Source of the DNA: Hyphomicrobiales bacterium
GTDB taxonomy: Bacteria; Pseudomonadota; Alphaproteobacteria; Rhizobiales; Beijerinckiaceae
Direction of reading: 5' to 3'
Assembly: GCA_947454055.1 (NCBI GenBank)
Contig: CANGIS010000007.1
Span: 21,267 to 85,266, forward strand
Length of the DNA stretch: 64,000 nucleotides
Below the pieces are notes generated by a model. It made no database searches. It was not told where the DNA came from and saw nothing but the letters and a program-made list of their open reading frames with translations. Positions 19,677-28,286 of the stretch are shown here, piece after piece; positions within the stretch are counted from its first letter, which is position 1; each line of letters starts with the position of its first letter. The translations under genes and the position numbers were made by a program.

Positions 19677-21658
19677 GCTTTGGACCCACCTTGAAGATCC
19701 ACGGCCTTGCGGGCTTTAGCGGAGGCTCCGATCCGAAGCCTACGGTCGGCAAGGGACAGCGCGCCGCCCAGCGCCATCACCAGCGCCCCGGCCCAGATCA
19801 ACGTCACCAAAGGCTTCCAGTAAAACCGGATGCTGACCTTGCCATCGGGCAACGTGTCATTCACGCTCGCATAAAGCTGGCCTAACCCGTAAGTGACGAT
19901 ACCGGCTTCGGTCGTCGGCATTTCGCGTCCGGTATGGATCCGCTTTGAACTCTCGATGGTGCCCTTGGCCTGATCGCCCTCCTTCACGGCAAAGCGAACG
20001 ACATCCTCGCGAAACCCTTGGCCAGTGCGCTTGAAACTCTGCTCCAATGTGACCGTATAGGGACCAACGGCCAAAGACTCATGCGGGCTGACAATCGCAA
20101 GCGTCTCGATGCCCCAAACCGTCGCCGATATGCCAATGACGGTGATGCCCATTCCGGCATGCGCTAGAGCCGTTCCCCAAGCCGAGCGTGGCATGCCGAG
20201 CGCGCGCTCGATCATGGTGCGGAGCGGGAGCCCCCGCCGACAACAGCGGTACAGCACGTCGCTAGCCGATCCGGCAATCAGCCAGACGCCGAGGCCAAGG
20301 CCCAAAGGGGCCGCCACCGGACCACCCCGTACAACCGAGAAGGTCGCAATCATCGCTAAAACGGCAAGCCCAAAGGCTGCCAGAAGACGCTGTCCCACCG
20401 CCAGCAAATCCCCGCGTTTCCACGCCAATGACTGGCCAAAGGGCACGAACACCAGCAGCGCGACGAAAATCGGCACCGCCGTCAGGTTGAAATAGGGCGC
20501 ACCCACCGAAATCTTGTTGCCATTCAACGTTTCAAGCACGAGCGGATAAAGCGTGCCGACGAGGACGGCCACGGCCGACGTCGCCAGAAAAAGATTATTG
20601 ACCACCAGCGCACCCTCGCGGGACACCGGCGCGAACAATCCGCCCTGTTTCAAGGCCGGCGCACGCCAGGCGAACAGCACCAACCCTCCGCCGATAAACA
20701 GCGTCAAAATGCCCAGGATGAAAATGCCGCGTGCCGGATCGCTCGCAAAAGAATGAACCGACGTTATCACACCGGATCGGACGAGGAATGTGCCAAGCAG
20801 CGAGAGTGAAAAGGTCAGGATCGACAGGAGAATCGTCCAGACTTTAAGCGCCTCGCGTTTTTCCATCACAACGGTCGAGTGCAACAAGGCCGTGCCCATC
20901 AACCATGGCATCAGCGAGGCATTTTCAACCGGATCCCAGAACCACCAACCGCCCCAGCCCAATTCATAATAGGCCCAGTACGAGCCCATCGCGATACCGA
21001 GCGTCAGAAAAATCCACGCCAACAATGTCCAGGGCCTTACAAATCTCGCCCATATGGCATCAATCCGGCCATGCACCAACGCGCCAACCGCAAAGGAAAA
21101 GGCAACCGAGAAGCCGACATAGCCAAGATACAGCAGCGGCGGATGGATCGCCAAGCCGGGATCTTCGAGAATAGGGTTGAGCCCCTGCCCTTCCGCCGGA
21201 ATCTCGGCCAATCGGAGAAAGGGATTGGATGTCAAAATAACAAACAGCAAAAAGGCCGCCGCAATCGCGCCTTGCACCGACAGCACGCTGGCCAGCAACC
21301 GTGCAGGCATCGCACCGCCACGGATCGCAACCAAAGCGGCAAATACGACAAGGATCAAAACCCACAGCAGCATCGAGCCTTCGTGATTGCTCCAAACGCC
21401 GGAAATTTTATACATCAGCGGCTTCGTCGAATGGGAATTCATCACCACATTAACGACCGAAAAATCCGAGCTGATATAAGCCCATGTCAGCGCGGCGTAA
21501 GCGAGCACAACGAGGCCAAAGGTCAAGAACGCCGCATACCGCGCCATCGCTGCCAGTGCCGGGTCACGCGCCACGGCTCCCCACATCGGCAAAACGGTCT
21601 GCACCAGCGCCGTTGTAAACGCGAGAATCATGGCAAAATGGCCGAATTCGACAATCAT
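19673..21658 (-). CDS. ccmF: Haem lyase CcmF (CycK)
   Basis: Multispanning inner-membrane component of the cytochrome c haem lyase, 661 residues, which receives haem from CcmE. Around 14 hydrophobic helices are visible. The tryptophan-rich WWD motif is present as [15 protein letters not shown], flanked by conserved histidines ([30 protein letters not shown] region). It overlaps ccmE and ccmH by 4 bases on each side, so the three genes are translationally coupled. Length and motifs are typical. Confidence 0.96.
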   Translation of the reverse strand: MIVEFGHFAMILAFTTALVQTVLPMWGAVARDPALAAMARYAAFLTFGLVVLAYAALTWAYISSDFSVVNVVMNSHSTKPLMYKISGVWSNHEGSMLLWVLILVVFAALVAIRGGAMPARLLASVLSVQGAIAAAFLLFVILTSNPFLRLAEIPAEGQGLNPILEDPGLAIHPPLLYLGYVGFSVAFSFAVGALVHGRIDAIWARFVRPWTLLAWIFLTLGIAMGSYWAYYELGWGGWWFWDPVENASLMPWLMGTALLHSTVVMEKREALKVWTILLSILTFSLSLLGTFLVRSGVITSVHSFASDPARGIFILGILTLFIGGGLVLFAWRAPALKQGGLFAPVSREGALVVNNLFLATSAVAVLVGTLYPLVLETLNGNKISVGAPYFNLTAVPIFVALLVFVPFGQSLAWKRGDLLAVGQRLLAAFGLAVLAMIATFSVVRGGPVAAPLGLGLGVWLIAGSASDVLYRCCRRGLPLRTMIERALGMPRSAWGTALAHAGMGITVIGISATVWGIETLAIVSPHESLAVGPYTVTLEQSFKRTGQGFREDVVRFAVKEGDQAKGTIESSKRIHTGREMPTTEAGIVTYGLGQLYASVNDTLPDGKVSIRFYWKPLVTLIWAGALVMALGGALSLADRRLRIGASAKARKAVDLQGGSKA

Positions 21659-22104
21659 GGTACCTTGCCTCCCTGCCAGACGCCCTTTTTCTTCAGCGCA
21701 TCGGCCACGTCTTTCGGCATGTAATTCTCGTCATGCTTGGCCAGCACCGTATCGGCCAATACCGTATCGCTGCCTTCATACACGCCCTCGGCCACGACAC
21801 CCTGCCCCTCGCGGAACAAATCCGGCAAAAGGCCTTTGTAATGGACGGTCAACGATTTTTCGGTGTCGGTCACCCGAAATTCGACATTCATCGCCGCATC
21901 ACGCTTGACGCTGCCATTCTCAACCAGCCCGCCGATCCGCACCCGGGTACCGGCAGCAATGCCCTGCTTGACCATGTCGCTTGGCGTATAGAAAAACACG
22001 ATCTTGTCACTCAAAGCGAAAAGAATAAGCCCTGCCGCAACCGCCAAGACGCCGCCGGCGGCAGCGATGAGAGAAAGGCGCTTTTGCTTCCGCGTCATGG
22101 CCAT
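21655..22104 (-). CDS. ccmE: Haem chaperone CcmE (CycJ)
   Basis: Periplasmic haem chaperone anchored in the inner membrane, 149 residues. It has an N-terminal membrane helix ([20 protein letters not shown]), a beta-barrel OB-fold core beginning [11 protein letters not shown], and the covalent haem-binding histidine in [10 protein letters not shown]. The start overlaps the ccmI stop by one base (TGATG); a second ATG two codons later is an alternative. Complete and typical. Confidence 0.96.
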   Translation of the reverse strand: MAMTRKQKRLSLIAAAGGVLAVAAGLILFALSDKIVFFYTPSDMVKQGIAAGTRVRIGGLVENGSVKRDAAMNVEFRVTDTEKSLTVHYKGLLPDLFREGQGVVAEGVYEGSDTVLADTVLAKHDENYMPKDVADALKKKGVWQGGKVP

Positions 22105-23186
22105 CAGTTGCTGATCCCCAATTCGCGGGCGGCCACGGCGATCTTGTCGAGCGCTTCAGGGTGGCCCGTTTGTGCGGCTTGCGCGCGCGCCATCGCGTCT
22201 TTGGCTTTTTCGGCATCGCCCAGAACCTGATAGGCCCGCATCAGCTTGAGCCAACCTTCAAGGTCCGACCCATCGGCGGTCAGCCGCGCATCGAGACGCT
22301 CGACCATCGCCTTGATCATGTCGGACTGGCCGGCATCGACATCTAACGCCGGTTTTGCGGGTACGCCGGTAAGCGCGGCTATATGTTTGGAAACCAATTG
22401 GGCCGGCTCGGACGCGGGAGGTAACGAACCATAAAGCGCTTGGTATAACGCCAAGGCACGGGGTTTATCGCCATCCTGTTCGGCGGCCAGAGCGCGGTAA
22501 TATTGCGCCCGTTCATTGGTCGGATCGCTGGCCAGCGCTTTGTCAAAATCAGCCAGCGCGTCGGCTGTCACAATGCCGTCGGCCACCGCCATTCGGGCTT
22601 CCCCGAGACCGGAGCGCAAGTCTGCCGTTTCGCCCAAAAGATGCAGCGCATTGGAGAAGGCTTTGACGGCATCGTCATACCGGCCAAGCGAGAGATATAC
22701 CGGCGCAATCGTGCCCCATCCCATGCCGTCTTCCGGATGATCGGTCAGACGGGCCTCGACTTTGGCAATCATGACCGACAGATCAGCCGTATTGCTCGCC
22801 AAGGATGCCTGTCGAGACGCAATCGGCTGATCGGGCAGATTCGGGGAGCCTAGGGCGAGATACAGCGAAAGCGCGAGAACGGGCACGCCAAAAAGGGCAA
22901 CGAGCGACGCCAGCTTCCGCCGGATCACCATTTTTGCCGGCTCCGAAACCTCGTCGCCATCGCGATGGGCGGCCAGCAAGCGGCGCGCGGCTTCGGTCTT
23001 CGCATCCTCGGCGGTTGTTTCATCGAGCAAGCCTCGGGCTTGGTCGTGCTCGATCTCGGCCAATTGCCCGCGATAAAAATCGCGATCATCCAGATCGCGT
23101 CCGTCATGGGTCGGCTGGGTCAGAGGCCATAAAAGCCCGAGCACCACACACCCTAAAAGGAAAGCAATCAAAAGCCAGATCAGCAT
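22104..23186 (-). CDS. ccmI: Cytochrome c biogenesis protein CcmI (CycH)
   Basis: Apocytochrome c chaperone of the haem-lyase complex, 360 residues. Two transmembrane helices (residues 2-20 and around 95-112) flank a cytoplasmic helical loop containing [18 protein letters not shown]. The periplasmic part holds TPR repeats, for example [21 protein letters not shown] and [16 protein letters not shown]. It is the first gene of the ccmIEFH operon. Upstream (23187-23305) is a terminator for the lipoprotein gene and probably the operon promoter, which I could not pick out. Confidence 0.93.
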   Translation of the reverse strand: MLIWLLIAFLLGCVVLGLLWPLTQPTHDGRDLDDRDFYRGQLAEIEHDQARGLLDETTAEDAKTEAARRLLAAHRDGDEVSEPAKMVIRRKLASLVALFGVPVLALSLYLALGSPNLPDQPIASRQASLASNTADLSVMIAKVEARLTDHPEDGMGWGTIAPVYLSLGRYDDAVKAFSNALHLLGETADLRSGLGEARMAVADGIVTADALADFDKALASDPTNERAQYYRALAAEQDGDKPRALALYQALYGSLPPASEPAQLVSKHIAALTGVPAKPALDVDAGQSDMIKAMVERLDARLTADGSDLEGWLKLMRAYQVLGDAEKAKDAMARAQAAQTGHPEALDKIAVAARELGISN

Positions 23187-23234
23187 GGAGCCGTTCTAAA
23201 TCGCGTCGGGCGCAAGGTCACGCAAAAAGGGAAA

Positions 23235-23272
23235 CAAAAAGGGCGCGCAGCCGATAAAAAACCGCGCACCCT
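23235..23272 (-). terminator. Intrinsic terminator after the glycine-zipper lipoprotein gene
   Basis: On the minus strand AGGGTGCGC (23272-23264) pairs with GCGCGCCCT (23248-23240), nine pairs with one G-U, and is followed by a short T run. It sits about 35 bases beyond the stop of the lipoprotein gene and upstream of ccmI. Confidence 0.7.
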
Positions 23273-23305
23273 GAAAAAATGAGATCTAAAGGCCCTCAGG
23301 CCCGA

Positions 23306-23773
23306 TCAATTGACGATGTCCCAAGTGCCGTCGCCGGCCTTGCATGCCGTACCCGAACCGGTCTCCGGACGGCCATTGATGTAGATTTTGTGCGTATAGG
23401 TCCGGCAATTACGGCTGTTTTCGGCATAGACCGGACCGGGTTCGACAAATCCGTAGGAGCCGCTCGGCGCATTCCACTTTGTCTGCTTCCCGCTATTGAG
23501 GGCCAAAGACTGGGCACCATTGGCCTGCCGCTTGGCTTCATCGTCCAGTCCGCGACCGATCGAATTGCCAACCATGCCGCCAATCATCGTGCCCGCAATG
23601 ATGGCTGCCGTATTGCCCGATCCCTTGCCGAACTGGCTGCCCACAATACCGCCCGCAAGCGCGCCGAGGATGGTGCCGCCCGATTCATTGGGGCCCGTTG
23701 TCTGGGAACATCCTGCCGACGCCAAAGCTAGGCTCGCGGCGACAAGAATTCCGGGAAGGGAAGCGATTTTCAT
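23306..23773 (-). CDS. Glycine-zipper outer-membrane lipoprotein (17-kDa antigen-like)
   Basis: Small lipoprotein of 155 residues. The signal peptide ends in a lipobox, LASAGC, with Cys at about position 21. A glycine-zipper double helix follows (GALAGGIVGSQFG, then GTMIGGMVGNSIGRGLDDE), as in rickettsial 17-kDa antigen/RT821-type surface proteins. The C-terminal part is a soluble domain with two cysteines, including NCRTYTHKIYINGRPE, typical of RT821-like proteins. The ATG at 23773 opens the signal peptide; the open frame extends upstream without support. It lies alone between feuQ and the ccm operon, with its own terminator. The function is not known. Confidence 0.85.
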   Translation of the reverse strand: MKIASLPGILVAASLALASAGCSQTTGPNESGGTILGALAGGIVGSQFGKGSGNTAAIIAGTMIGGMVGNSIGRGLDDEAKRQANGAQSLALNSGKQTKWNAPSGSYGFVEPGPVYAENSRNCRTYTHKIYINGRPETGSGTACKAGDGTWDIVN

Positions 23774-23901
23774 GATGGCTTTTGCTCCGAATGCTGGTTC
23801 TGGTTGCGCCTGTCCGCACGCGTCATGCGCATCCGTAAGGATGTTGACTGACGCAAGTAAGCGGTGAATCGGACTTTTTTCAGGCACATTTTTACCAGAA
23901 A

Positions 23902-25287
23902 TCAGACAGCAGGCAAACGAAGTATCGCCTTCAAACCGCCTTTTTCCGCTTTTTCGAGCGCCAGATCCCCGCCATAGAGCTTGGCGAGATCGGCAACGAT
24001 GGATAGGCCAAGTCCGGTGCCGGGCACCGTTTCGTCAAGCCGTTCACCCCGTTTGACAACTTCGGCCCGCTTTTCGGCGGGCAATCCGGGCCCATCATCG
24101 GAAATTTCAAAAATGATAAACGGCCGACCATCCGGATCGGTAAAAGCAAGCGCTTGAATAAACACCTCGGTTCGCGCCCATTTACAGGCATTGTCGACCA
24201 GATTGCCGAGCATCTCCTCCAGATCCTGCTTCTCGCCGCGAAATTTGAGGTCAGGTTCCAATGCACTCGCAATGGCAAGCTGCTTGTAGGAGAAAATTTT
24301 CAAAAACGTACGCTCGAGACCGGCCACCGCCGGCGCAATATCGGTCACAACGCCAATTGCTCCCGCCCGCGCCGCCGCCCGCGCCCGATCAAGATGCCAA
24401 TTGACCTGATCCCGCATCAGGCTCGTCTGTTCCAGCACCTTGTCGGAAAGCGGCGTGTCGGTTTCGGAAGCCTCGTTGATCAGGACGCTCAGCGGCGTTT
24501 TGAGCGCATGGGCAAGATTGCCCACTTGCGTCCGGGCACGCGCCAGAATGTCGCGATTGACATCCAGCAGCAGATTGATCTCATCCGCCACGGGCGAAAT
24601 ATCATCGGGGAACGATCCGCCAATCCGATCGCTTGTTCCGCGCCGGATCGCGCCAATCTCGTTCGACAATCGGGAGAGCGGCAAGAGACCAAACCGGACC
24701 TGAAAAATGGTCGTCAGGCCGAGCGCCAGAGCAAGCAGACCAAAACTGGTCCACAGCGCATTACGGAAGCTCATAATGGCCAGCTCCACCTCGTCGGCAT
24801 TGCCCGCAATCTGGACGAGATAGCGGCTGCCGTCGGGCAGTTCGAGGGCGCGTTCCACCAGCCGCAACCGGCGCTCGTCAGGCCCGATAATAAAGCCTTC
24901 GCGTGCCGAACCGTCATGCGCCGGAATGTTGAGCGAATCGAGACGCGGCAATCGCCCGCCAAACAGCGAAAGCGAGGACAAAACCTCGGGCGTCAACCGC
25001 CCCTCGGTGCGGACCTGCCAGTACCAGCCGGACAGCGGCAGCGTAAAACGCGGATCGCCAAGGCCATAAGGATCAATGGCATTGGCGGTATTTTTGGTCG
25101 CCACATTGGCTGCCACCGATTGGACATAAACCTGCAAACGCTCGTCGAATGAGCGCTCCGTCGCCCGCCGGTAAATGGTCGAGAGCACAAACCCCGCGCC
25201 GAACAGAATGATCAGGCTGCACAAGGTGGCCGATACAAAAAGCCGCGATCCAATCGACAGCCTTGCGATGGAAAAACGTCTGATCAT
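23902..25287 (-). CDS. feuQ: Sensor histidine kinase, FeuQ-like
   Basis: Inner-membrane kinase of 461 residues. Two transmembrane helices (about 15-35 and 170-190) enclose a periplasmic sensor domain; then come a HAMP-like segment, the phosphoacceptor motif NLAHALKTPLSVLI, and an ATPase domain with NLVDNACKWAR, SDDGPGLP and GTGLGLSIVADLA. The start overlaps feuP by 4 bases. Assignment to FeuQ, which in Sinorhizobium controls osmoadaptation and cyclic-glucan export, rests on the position next to the cycHJKL-type genes and on the regulator pairing. A PhoQ-like general role is the alternative. Confidence 0.82.
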   Translation of the reverse strand: MIRRFSIARLSIGSRLFVSATLCSLIILFGAGFVLSTIYRRATERSFDERLQVYVQSVAANVATKNTANAIDPYGLGDPRFTLPLSGWYWQVRTEGRLTPEVLSSLSLFGGRLPRLDSLNIPAHDGSAREGFIIGPDERRLRLVERALELPDGSRYLVQIAGNADEVELAIMSFRNALWTSFGLLALALGLTTIFQVRFGLLPLSRLSNEIGAIRRGTSDRIGGSFPDDISPVADEINLLLDVNRDILARARTQVGNLAHALKTPLSVLINEASETDTPLSDKVLEQTSLMRDQVNWHLDRARAAARAGAIGVVTDIAPAVAGLERTFLKIFSYKQLAIASALEPDLKFRGEKQDLEEMLGNLVDNACKWARTEVFIQALAFTDPDGRPFIIFEISDDGPGLPAEKRAEVVKRGERLDETVPGTGLGLSIVADLAKLYGGDLALEKAEKGGLKAILRLPAV

Positions 25288-25958
25288 GCGGCAGGGGGCG
25301 TTGGCGGCTCGAGCACATAGCCCAACCCGCGAATGGTCTTGATCACATCAATGCCGAGCTTCTTGCGCAACCGGCCGACGAAAACCTCGATCGTGTTGGA
25401 ATCACGGTCAAAATCCTGATCGTACAAATGCTCGACCAATTCCGTCCGCGAAATGATCCGCCCGACATGATGCATCAGATACGACATCAGCCGGTATTCA
25501 TGCGAGGTCAGCCGCACCGCCTCGCCGTTGACAAGCACACGGCCCGAGCGCGTATCGACCCGCACCGGCCCGCAGACCAGATCACTCGAGGCATGGCCAG
25601 AGGCACGGCGCACCAAAGCCCGCAAACGGGCCAAAATTTCCTCGATATGAAACGGCTTGGTCACATAATCGTCCGCGCCCGCATCAAAGCTTTTGACCTT
25701 GTCGCTCCAGGCGTCCCGCGCGGTGAGCACCAGCACGGGCATGGCCCGTCCGGCCTCCCGCCAGGATTCCAGAACGCTCGCCCCATCGATCTTGGGCAGG
25801 CCGAGATCGAGGATCACGGCGTCATAAGGCTCGGTTTCACCCAAAAACTGGCCTTCTTCGCCGTCAAAAGCGGCATCCACCGCATAGCCGGCCTGGGTAA
25901 GGGCTTTGACCAGCTGGCGGTTGAGGTCACGGTCGTCTTCGACAACGAGCAGTCGCAT
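25284..25958 (-). CDS. feuP: Response regulator, FeuP-like (OmpR family)
   Basis: Partner of the FeuQ-like kinase, 224 residues. The receiver domain has VVEDDRDL, the phosphoacceptor aspartate in VILDLGLPKIDG and the conserved lysine in VTKPFHIEE. The winged-helix output domain has SYLMHHVGRIISR and RLRKKLGIDVIKTIRGLGY. It overlaps feuQ by 4 bases. The small periplasmic PepSY-like gene lies 26 bases upstream, so all three are probably one operon. In Sinorhizobium FeuP activates osmotic-adaptation genes; that link is taken from the family. Confidence 0.85.
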   Translation of the reverse strand: MRLLVVEDDRDLNRQLVKALTQAGYAVDAAFDGEEGQFLGETEPYDAVILDLGLPKIDGASVLESWREAGRAMPVLVLTARDAWSDKVKSFDAGADDYVTKPFHIEEILARLRALVRRASGHASSDLVCGPVRVDTRSGRVLVNGEAVRLTSHEYRLMSYLMHHVGRIISRTELVEHLYDQDFDRDSNTIEVFVGRLRKKLGIDVIKTIRGLGYVLEPPTPPAA

Positions 25959-25984
25959 GCGGTATGATCCTGACGGATATCGGT

Positions 25985-26299
25985 CTAGTGGCTTTCCATC
26001 GGCTTGCCCGTCACCGCATCGATCTGGACGCGGCCGAGTTTGCCATCTTTCGTGAGCGTCGTGATTCTATACACGAAACCGGCATCTTTGGGGCAAAGGG
26101 ATGCGTTGATCACATCACCGCCTGTTTGGGATCGGGCCGTGCGAAACGCGTAGATTTGCGGCACCACGGCGCCGGAATTGACGAGATGGCGCAGATCCTC
26201 GTCCGACAGACAGGCAGGAGCCTCGTCTTCGGCATAGGCCGCCACCGGAGCCAGAAGGCTCAGGGCGGCGGCAAAGGTGAACGAGATCACGTTGCGCAT
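25985..26299 (-). CDS. Small periplasmic PepSY-like protein (possible FeuN counterpart)
   Basis: Secreted protein of 104 residues. A signal peptide (FTFAAALSLLAPVAAYA, cleaved before EDEAPAC) precedes a short domain with two cysteines and a PepSY-like end, ITTLTKDGKLGRVQIDAVTGKPME. It is the first gene before feuP and feuQ. In Sinorhizobium a small periplasmic protein, FeuN, is encoded at this place and restrains FeuQ. Position and topology match, but sequence similarity to FeuN could not be tested here. The ATG at 26299 opens the signal peptide; the longer open frame is not supported. Confidence 0.72.
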   Translation of the reverse strand: MRNVISFTFAAALSLLAPVAAYAEDEAPACLSDEDLRHLVNSGAVVPQIYAFRTARSQTGGDVINASLCPKDAGFVYRITTLTKDGKLGRVQIDAVTGKPMESH

Positions 26300-26343
26300 G
26301 GTTTCTCGATAGGGGGCGTCGCGTGAACGCTTGCTGAACGACC

Positions 26344-27105
26344 TTACAGCGCCACTTTCTTGGTCGACAGAATTCGGAAAACGGTTGAGGCGATAAAACT
26401 GCCTGCCGTCACCACTTGCATGATCGAATCGGTCAGCTGGCCGGTATCGAGGCCAGCACCATGTCCGGTCAGCGAAAGAATAAGCGCGCCGAAGCCGATA
26501 AGGTTCGACCATACGGTACGGCTTTGCAAAAGCGATTGGGTCTGATCCACGGAAGGACCTTTCTGAGGTTGAAGGAGGAGGGATGGCGCTGCTTTTCGGG
26601 TCAAGCCGAGCGCGTCACGCCGAACGCGTTCGATGCGGCTTTCCCAGCCGCGCCCGAACCGGTTAAAAGTCGAAAGCCCGCGCAGCATGGCAAGCCGCGC
26701 ATCGCAACAGGCTTGGATGACGCAAGCTGCATCGGCTGCGGCACCCGCGGCCAGAGTTTCGGGGCCGATCACGCCATCGGCCTTGACCTTCAACGCCGCT
26801 TGCAGCCAGAGCGTCGCCTGCCGCGGGCCGGAATGCACGGCCGCGTCAAAAACCGCATAATCAATGCCTGCGGGTAAATCATCCGCGCGGATCGTGTCCC
26901 AATATTTCTGGCGATAGATGGCGGCGGCCTCGTCTTGCTGAAGTGCCGTGAGTTCCGCCTTGGTCGCTACCCTGCCCCGTACACGGGAGAGCGTTGTCAA
27001 CGTGATGCCGAAATGGGTCGCACCGCCCGGATCCGCGGGATCATCGACATAGCCGCCCTCGCTGTCGAAAACGAGACCCAGAACCGTTTGAAACGTCTCT
27101 TTCAT
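26344..27105 (-). CDS. GH108 endolysin with C-terminal holin-like membrane region
   Basis: N-acetylmuramidase-type endolysin of 253 residues. The GH108 domain (residues 1 to about 165) has the catalytic glutamate in SEGGYVDDPADPGGATHFGI and a peptidoglycan-binding-like part with KADGVIGPETL. A linker of about 30 residues leads to a C-terminal segment with two hydrophobic stretches, VWSNLIGFGALILSLTG and IMQVVTAGSFIASTVFRIL, ending in STKKVAL, like a small phage holin. The start overlaps the spike gene by 4 bases. It is the last gene of the GTA cluster and should release particles by host lysis. In R. capsulatus endolysin and holin are separate proteins at another locus. Confidence 0.85.
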   Translation of the reverse strand: MKETFQTVLGLVFDSEGGYVDDPADPGGATHFGITLTTLSRVRGRVATKAELTALQQDEAAAIYRQKYWDTIRADDLPAGIDYAVFDAAVHSGPRQATLWLQAALKVKADGVIGPETLAAGAAADAACVIQACCDARLAMLRGLSTFNRFGRGWESRIERVRRDALGLTRKAAPSLLLQPQKGPSVDQTQSLLQSRTVWSNLIGFGALILSLTGHGAGLDTGQLTDSIMQVVTAGSFIASTVFRILSTKKVAL

Positions 27106-28253
27106 GTCCGCGCCTCGAGCGCTTCCACTTTCACGAGCAGCGCCTGCACTGCGGCCACCAGCAAGGGCACCAGACGCCCGACATCCACCGATTGGGGGAC
27201 AAGTTCGCCCGCATCATCGACCGCGTCCTTCTCGCCGCTCACCGCTTCCGGCACGACTTCGGCCACCTCATGCGCGATAAAGCCATCGACTACGCAATCC
27301 GGCTGCGCCTTGAACGCAAAGCGGCAAGGCTTGAGCCCTGCAATTCGCGCCAGCGCATCGCCCAGCGGCACGCGATCCTGCTTCAACCGATAATCCGAAA
27401 GGGTGAGAAAACTCGTGCCCGTCGCCGCGAGCTTGATCGAGCCAATGGTGGCGCCGCCCTTTCTGAACACCAGCGCATTGGCACTGGCCACCGCCGAGAC
27501 ATCGGAAAGCACGATGCCGGTTGCGGTCGAGCCATCAAAATCGCTTTCGAACGCGCCGCCATTGGCCTGCGCCGCGCGCCCCGACAGGAGAAGGTCCATC
27601 CGCACGGCGCCGCTCGCCGCATTCGCCACCAGGGCTTCGCGCCAGACCGAGCCATCGGGGGAGACTTTGAGATGCCAATTGTCATCGCCCGAAAGCCCCG
27701 TCTCCGCCCTGCCAGACCAGTTGGACTGATAGAGCTGCGACGCCGTGTTGCCGCTCGCCTGTTTATTCAGCGTAAACCGGAGATCGCCTGAGCCGCCTTC
27801 GCCGGTGCCGCGCGCGGCAAACAAGGCCGAATTCAGCTTGGCGGCCAGCGTATTATAACCATCCGACGCCGTCCCGATGCCCAGTCCGGTGAGGTTTTGC
27901 AGCTGCGCAATCGCATCCGTCAGCTTGCGCCACTTCGTGCCGTCAAAGGCATAGACGAACCCGTCCGCACCGTTAAAAACGATCCAACCCGCTTTAGGCG
28001 TCAGAAACCGCCAGGACTGGCCGTCGAAACTCGCTAATAGTCCGGCTTGGCCGGCAAAGCTGCCTGTGGGTGCCGTGCCGATCCCGTAGCGATCGCCAGC
28101 GGCAGGTGCCGTCGGTGGCGCGTTCTGGCCAAGCGCCAAAACCGCCATCTGGGTCAAGGCATCAAGGCGGAACAAGGCCTCGTTATGGGTGACGTGTTTT
28201 TGCGATTGCGCCGCCGCAAGAAGCGGCAACGCCAGATTGGCGGTATCGACCAT
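27102..28253 (-). CDS. DUF2793 spike/fibre protein with S74 chaperone domain
   Basis: Virion surface protein of 383 residues. The N-terminal half is DUF2793 (ALPLLAAAQSQKHVTHNEAL, then GWIVFNGADGFVYAFDGTKW). After a low-complexity middle, the C-terminal 110 residues match the intramolecular chaperone of endosialidase (peptidase S74): SDYRLKQDRVPLGDALARI, DGFIAHEVAEVVPEAVSGEK, and a terminal VPLLVAAVQALLVKVEALE coiled-coil helix. Such domains trimerise phage fibres and then cut themselves off before a conserved Ser-Asp, probably the SDYR site here. DUF2793 occurs in GTA head-spike proteins. It lies 33 bases after gp15 and overlaps the endolysin gene. Confidence 0.85.
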   Translation of the reverse strand: MVDTANLALPLLAAAQSQKHVTHNEALFRLDALTQMAVLALGQNAPPTAPAAGDRYGIGTAPTGSFAGQAGLLASFDGQSWRFLTPKAGWIVFNGADGFVYAFDGTKWRKLTDAIAQLQNLTGLGIGTASDGYNTLAAKLNSALFAARGTGEGGSGDLRFTLNKQASGNTASQLYQSNWSGRAETGLSGDDNWHLKVSPDGSVWREALVANAASGAVRMDLLLSGRAAQANGGAFESDFDGSTATGIVLSDVSAVASANALVFRKGGATIGSIKLAATGTSFLTLSDYRLKQDRVPLGDALARIAGLKPCRFAFKAQPDCVVDGFIAHEVAEVVPEAVSGEKDAVDDAGELVPQSVDVGRLVPLLVAAVQALLVKVEALEART

Positions 28254-28286
28254 GGAAATGCCTCTCGATCAGGGAATTGAAACCGG

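Noticed and set aside
24154..25152. Plus-strand open frame of 332 codons antisense to feuQ
   Set aside because: Lies wholly within a histidine kinase gene with all motifs intact on the other strand.
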